Positions 62,352 to 64,000 of a stretch of DNA of 64,000 nucleotides are shown here, piece after piece. Every line of letters starts with the position of its first letter. Position 1 is the stretch's first letter. The notes below the pieces were generated by a model. It was not told the origin of the DNA. It made no database searches and saw only the letters and a list, made by a program, of their open reading frames with translations. The stretch lies in contig JAMPIT010000566.1 in NCBI GenBank assembly GCA_026261815.1, forward strand, positions 30,777,001 to 30,841,000, read 5' to 3'. Both the position numbers and the translations under genes were made by a program. Origin of the DNA: Monarcha castaneiventris obscurior (lineage: Eukaryota > Chordata > Aves > Passeriformes > Monarchidae).

Positions 62352-64000
62352 AAAGTAAAAACATGGAGCACTGTGAAAACCAGGGTGACAACCCAGTCCT
62401 GAGTAAAGGAAGGCCCAGGCAACCCAATAACATTTGCTCACTTCCACTGCAATCCCAACAATAGCTGTTGCTCCAGAAACTACTTCAGGCCTCTTCAAAG
62501 CAGCTGGTGGATCTGAAAGCTGTCTTTTACTTTTCCACGGTATCTCTGCTGACCTAGCCAGCAACCCGCTCTCCTAATTTGGTAGCGATCCTCGGGCTTC
62601 TCCTGCTGTGGGCTGTGTTTTTGCTTGCAGACCAAGGAAACTGCTGCCAGGCAAGGATCTGTCTCAGCACAGCAAAGGGCAGTGGAGGTGTATTTCTAGG
62701 ATGATGAAACCTGCACCCCAGACATCTTGGACCCACATGCAGTAAAAGAGTAAGGAAGCATGAAAAGAGAATGAGTGGTTGGGTATGGCCCAGGCCACAA
62801 ACAAGACTCTTAATAAAAAAATTGCATCATCAATATCTAATTTTGCCTCACAAAACAGTTATTTAACATTATCGGGACAGACACATGCTCCTCCATCTCC
62901 CTAGTTCACCTCTTGGTTCAGAGAAGCTCCTGTCTCTCAGGCACACATGCTAGCCAGTGAGTTATGGGGCTTACATCTCAGCTGGCCTGAAAAAGGGCTG
63001 CAATGGAAAGCACTTCAAATTTTCTGCCAGGTTGTCACAGCACTGAATTAGATAGAGCAAGATCCTGAACCTGGCTCCTCATACCCAGATGATGGGGTGG
63101 GAGAGGTCCATCACTAGTAATTCATACGGGGTTTTCTTGCTCTCATATCCTGATTTGCCAGTAGGAATCCTACCTTAGATCCAAAAAAAATACACAATGT
63201 AGAAAGTTTCTGCTTGTATAATTAGATATTTCAGATAAAAAACATATTTTTAAAAATTTGCAGCCATCTCTAGAAAAGTTTCTCCTTTTGTACTCACATT
63301 CCCAGCAAGAGCTCTGTAAGTATGCAATAGCTTCAGGGTGAGAGTAAATTTTGGTGTGCTTCTCCTGTAAAAAGCACATACAAAGACCAAAGCAGAAGAG
63401 AACCCTCCCTATATTTCAGCTGCAAGGACCCTCTGTGCAAGTACTGAGAAGTAGCTGCAAAGAGTCCTGTTTTCCCCATGGGATGGAAACACATAAATTC
63501 CAAATAATTCAAGGTGAGCCAAAGAGAAAAATTGCCCAGGCAGGATAAAAAATTCCAGCTGCATGCTGACCGCAATAGAAATCAAGACAACTGTTCAAAG
63601 AGCTGTGCCAGGCATCCAGATGCTGCTGCTGGCATCAGAAGATCTTCCACAGTCCGATAGCAGCTGGTTCCAGGGATGGCAGCCAAAGCCTGCACATAAA
63701 TAAGAGAAAAAGAGAGAGAGGGGGAGAATTGACAGCTCACCACCCGATCAACATCATTCCTTCTATACAGGCATATGCATGTCAGTTACTAATCATTTTT
63801 ATATTAGAAGAATAAGATTGATACCAGGGCCTATGACCTTGGAATGAATAGGACTGACACGTGCAAAAACCTCACTGCTCATAGAGGCAGGGCCACTGCA
63901 GACAATTCTCCTGGATGAGAAAGAGAAACTGCTTGAGAGCATGAAGCCAGAGCCCTCCCATCAAGTTTTTCACTATTTCTGCAGAGTGCTTTGTTTTAAA
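62352..64000. other. Non-coding unique sequence
   Basis: No gene recognised. Frames are at most 90 codons. A purine-only stretch of 27 nt with an AG repeat lies at 63702-63728. The window ends in unique sequence. Confidence 0.55.
63702..63728. repeat. Polypurine tract with (AG)n core
   Basis: Twenty-seven uninterrupted purines containing about six AG units and a run of five G. A GA-rich tract like this is a better triplex candidate than the A-dominated one at 56663-56701. Confidence 0.9.

Overview
This window looks like non-coding nuclear DNA from a bird. Its only recognisable mobile elements are chicken-repeat-1 (CR1) LINE fragments, including one that ends in the ATTCTATG-type 3' tail typical of avian CR1, and one solo long terminal repeat (LTR) of an endogenous retrovirus. 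Recognisable repeats are sparse, CpG is rare outside a few GC-rich patches, and there are no bacterial features such as dense genes, ribosome binding sites or operons. I lean towards a songbird because of the LTR, but this is a weak inference and no gene anchors the species.

I found no protein-coding gene or exon that I would defend. The longest ATG-to-stop frames (227 codons at 41188-41871, 197 codons at 35125-35718) lie in locally GC-rich DNA, match no family I know, and often have other frames open on the opposite strand. The only reading frames with recognisable protein content are decayed pieces of CR1 ORF2 (reverse transcriptase) at about 8925-9345 and 47519-47921. I recognised no tRNA, rRNA, snRNA or microRNA gene.

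Layout. 1-7776: unique DNA. 7777-7801: an uninterrupted run of 25 C. 8925-9345: CR1 ORF2 fragment, + strand, with a damaged catalytic motif. 9346-15170: unique DNA. 15180-15680: AT-rich block with a 29-bp near-perfect palindrome and a decayed 50-bp tandem duplication. 15681-37066: unique DNA with a small CpG-enriched patch near 30130-30440. 37067-37112: 19-bp tandem repeat. 39198-39297: recent-looking 50-bp tandem duplication. 47519-48005: CR1 3' end, + strand. 53833-53923: short CR1 3'-UTR fragment, + strand. 56663-56701: polypurine tract. 61510-61585: G-quadruplex-type G-run cluster. 62032-62351: solo LTR, - strand, with TATA box, polyadenylation signal and hairpins.

No genes act together here. 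The window is best read as an intergenic region or the inside of a very long intron. The most interesting objects are the LTR, whose poly(A) signal lies only 8 nt downstream of its TATA box with a hairpin over the predicted start/cleavage region, and several structure-prone motifs (poly-C, palindrome, G-run cluster). I saw no convincing previously undescribed system.
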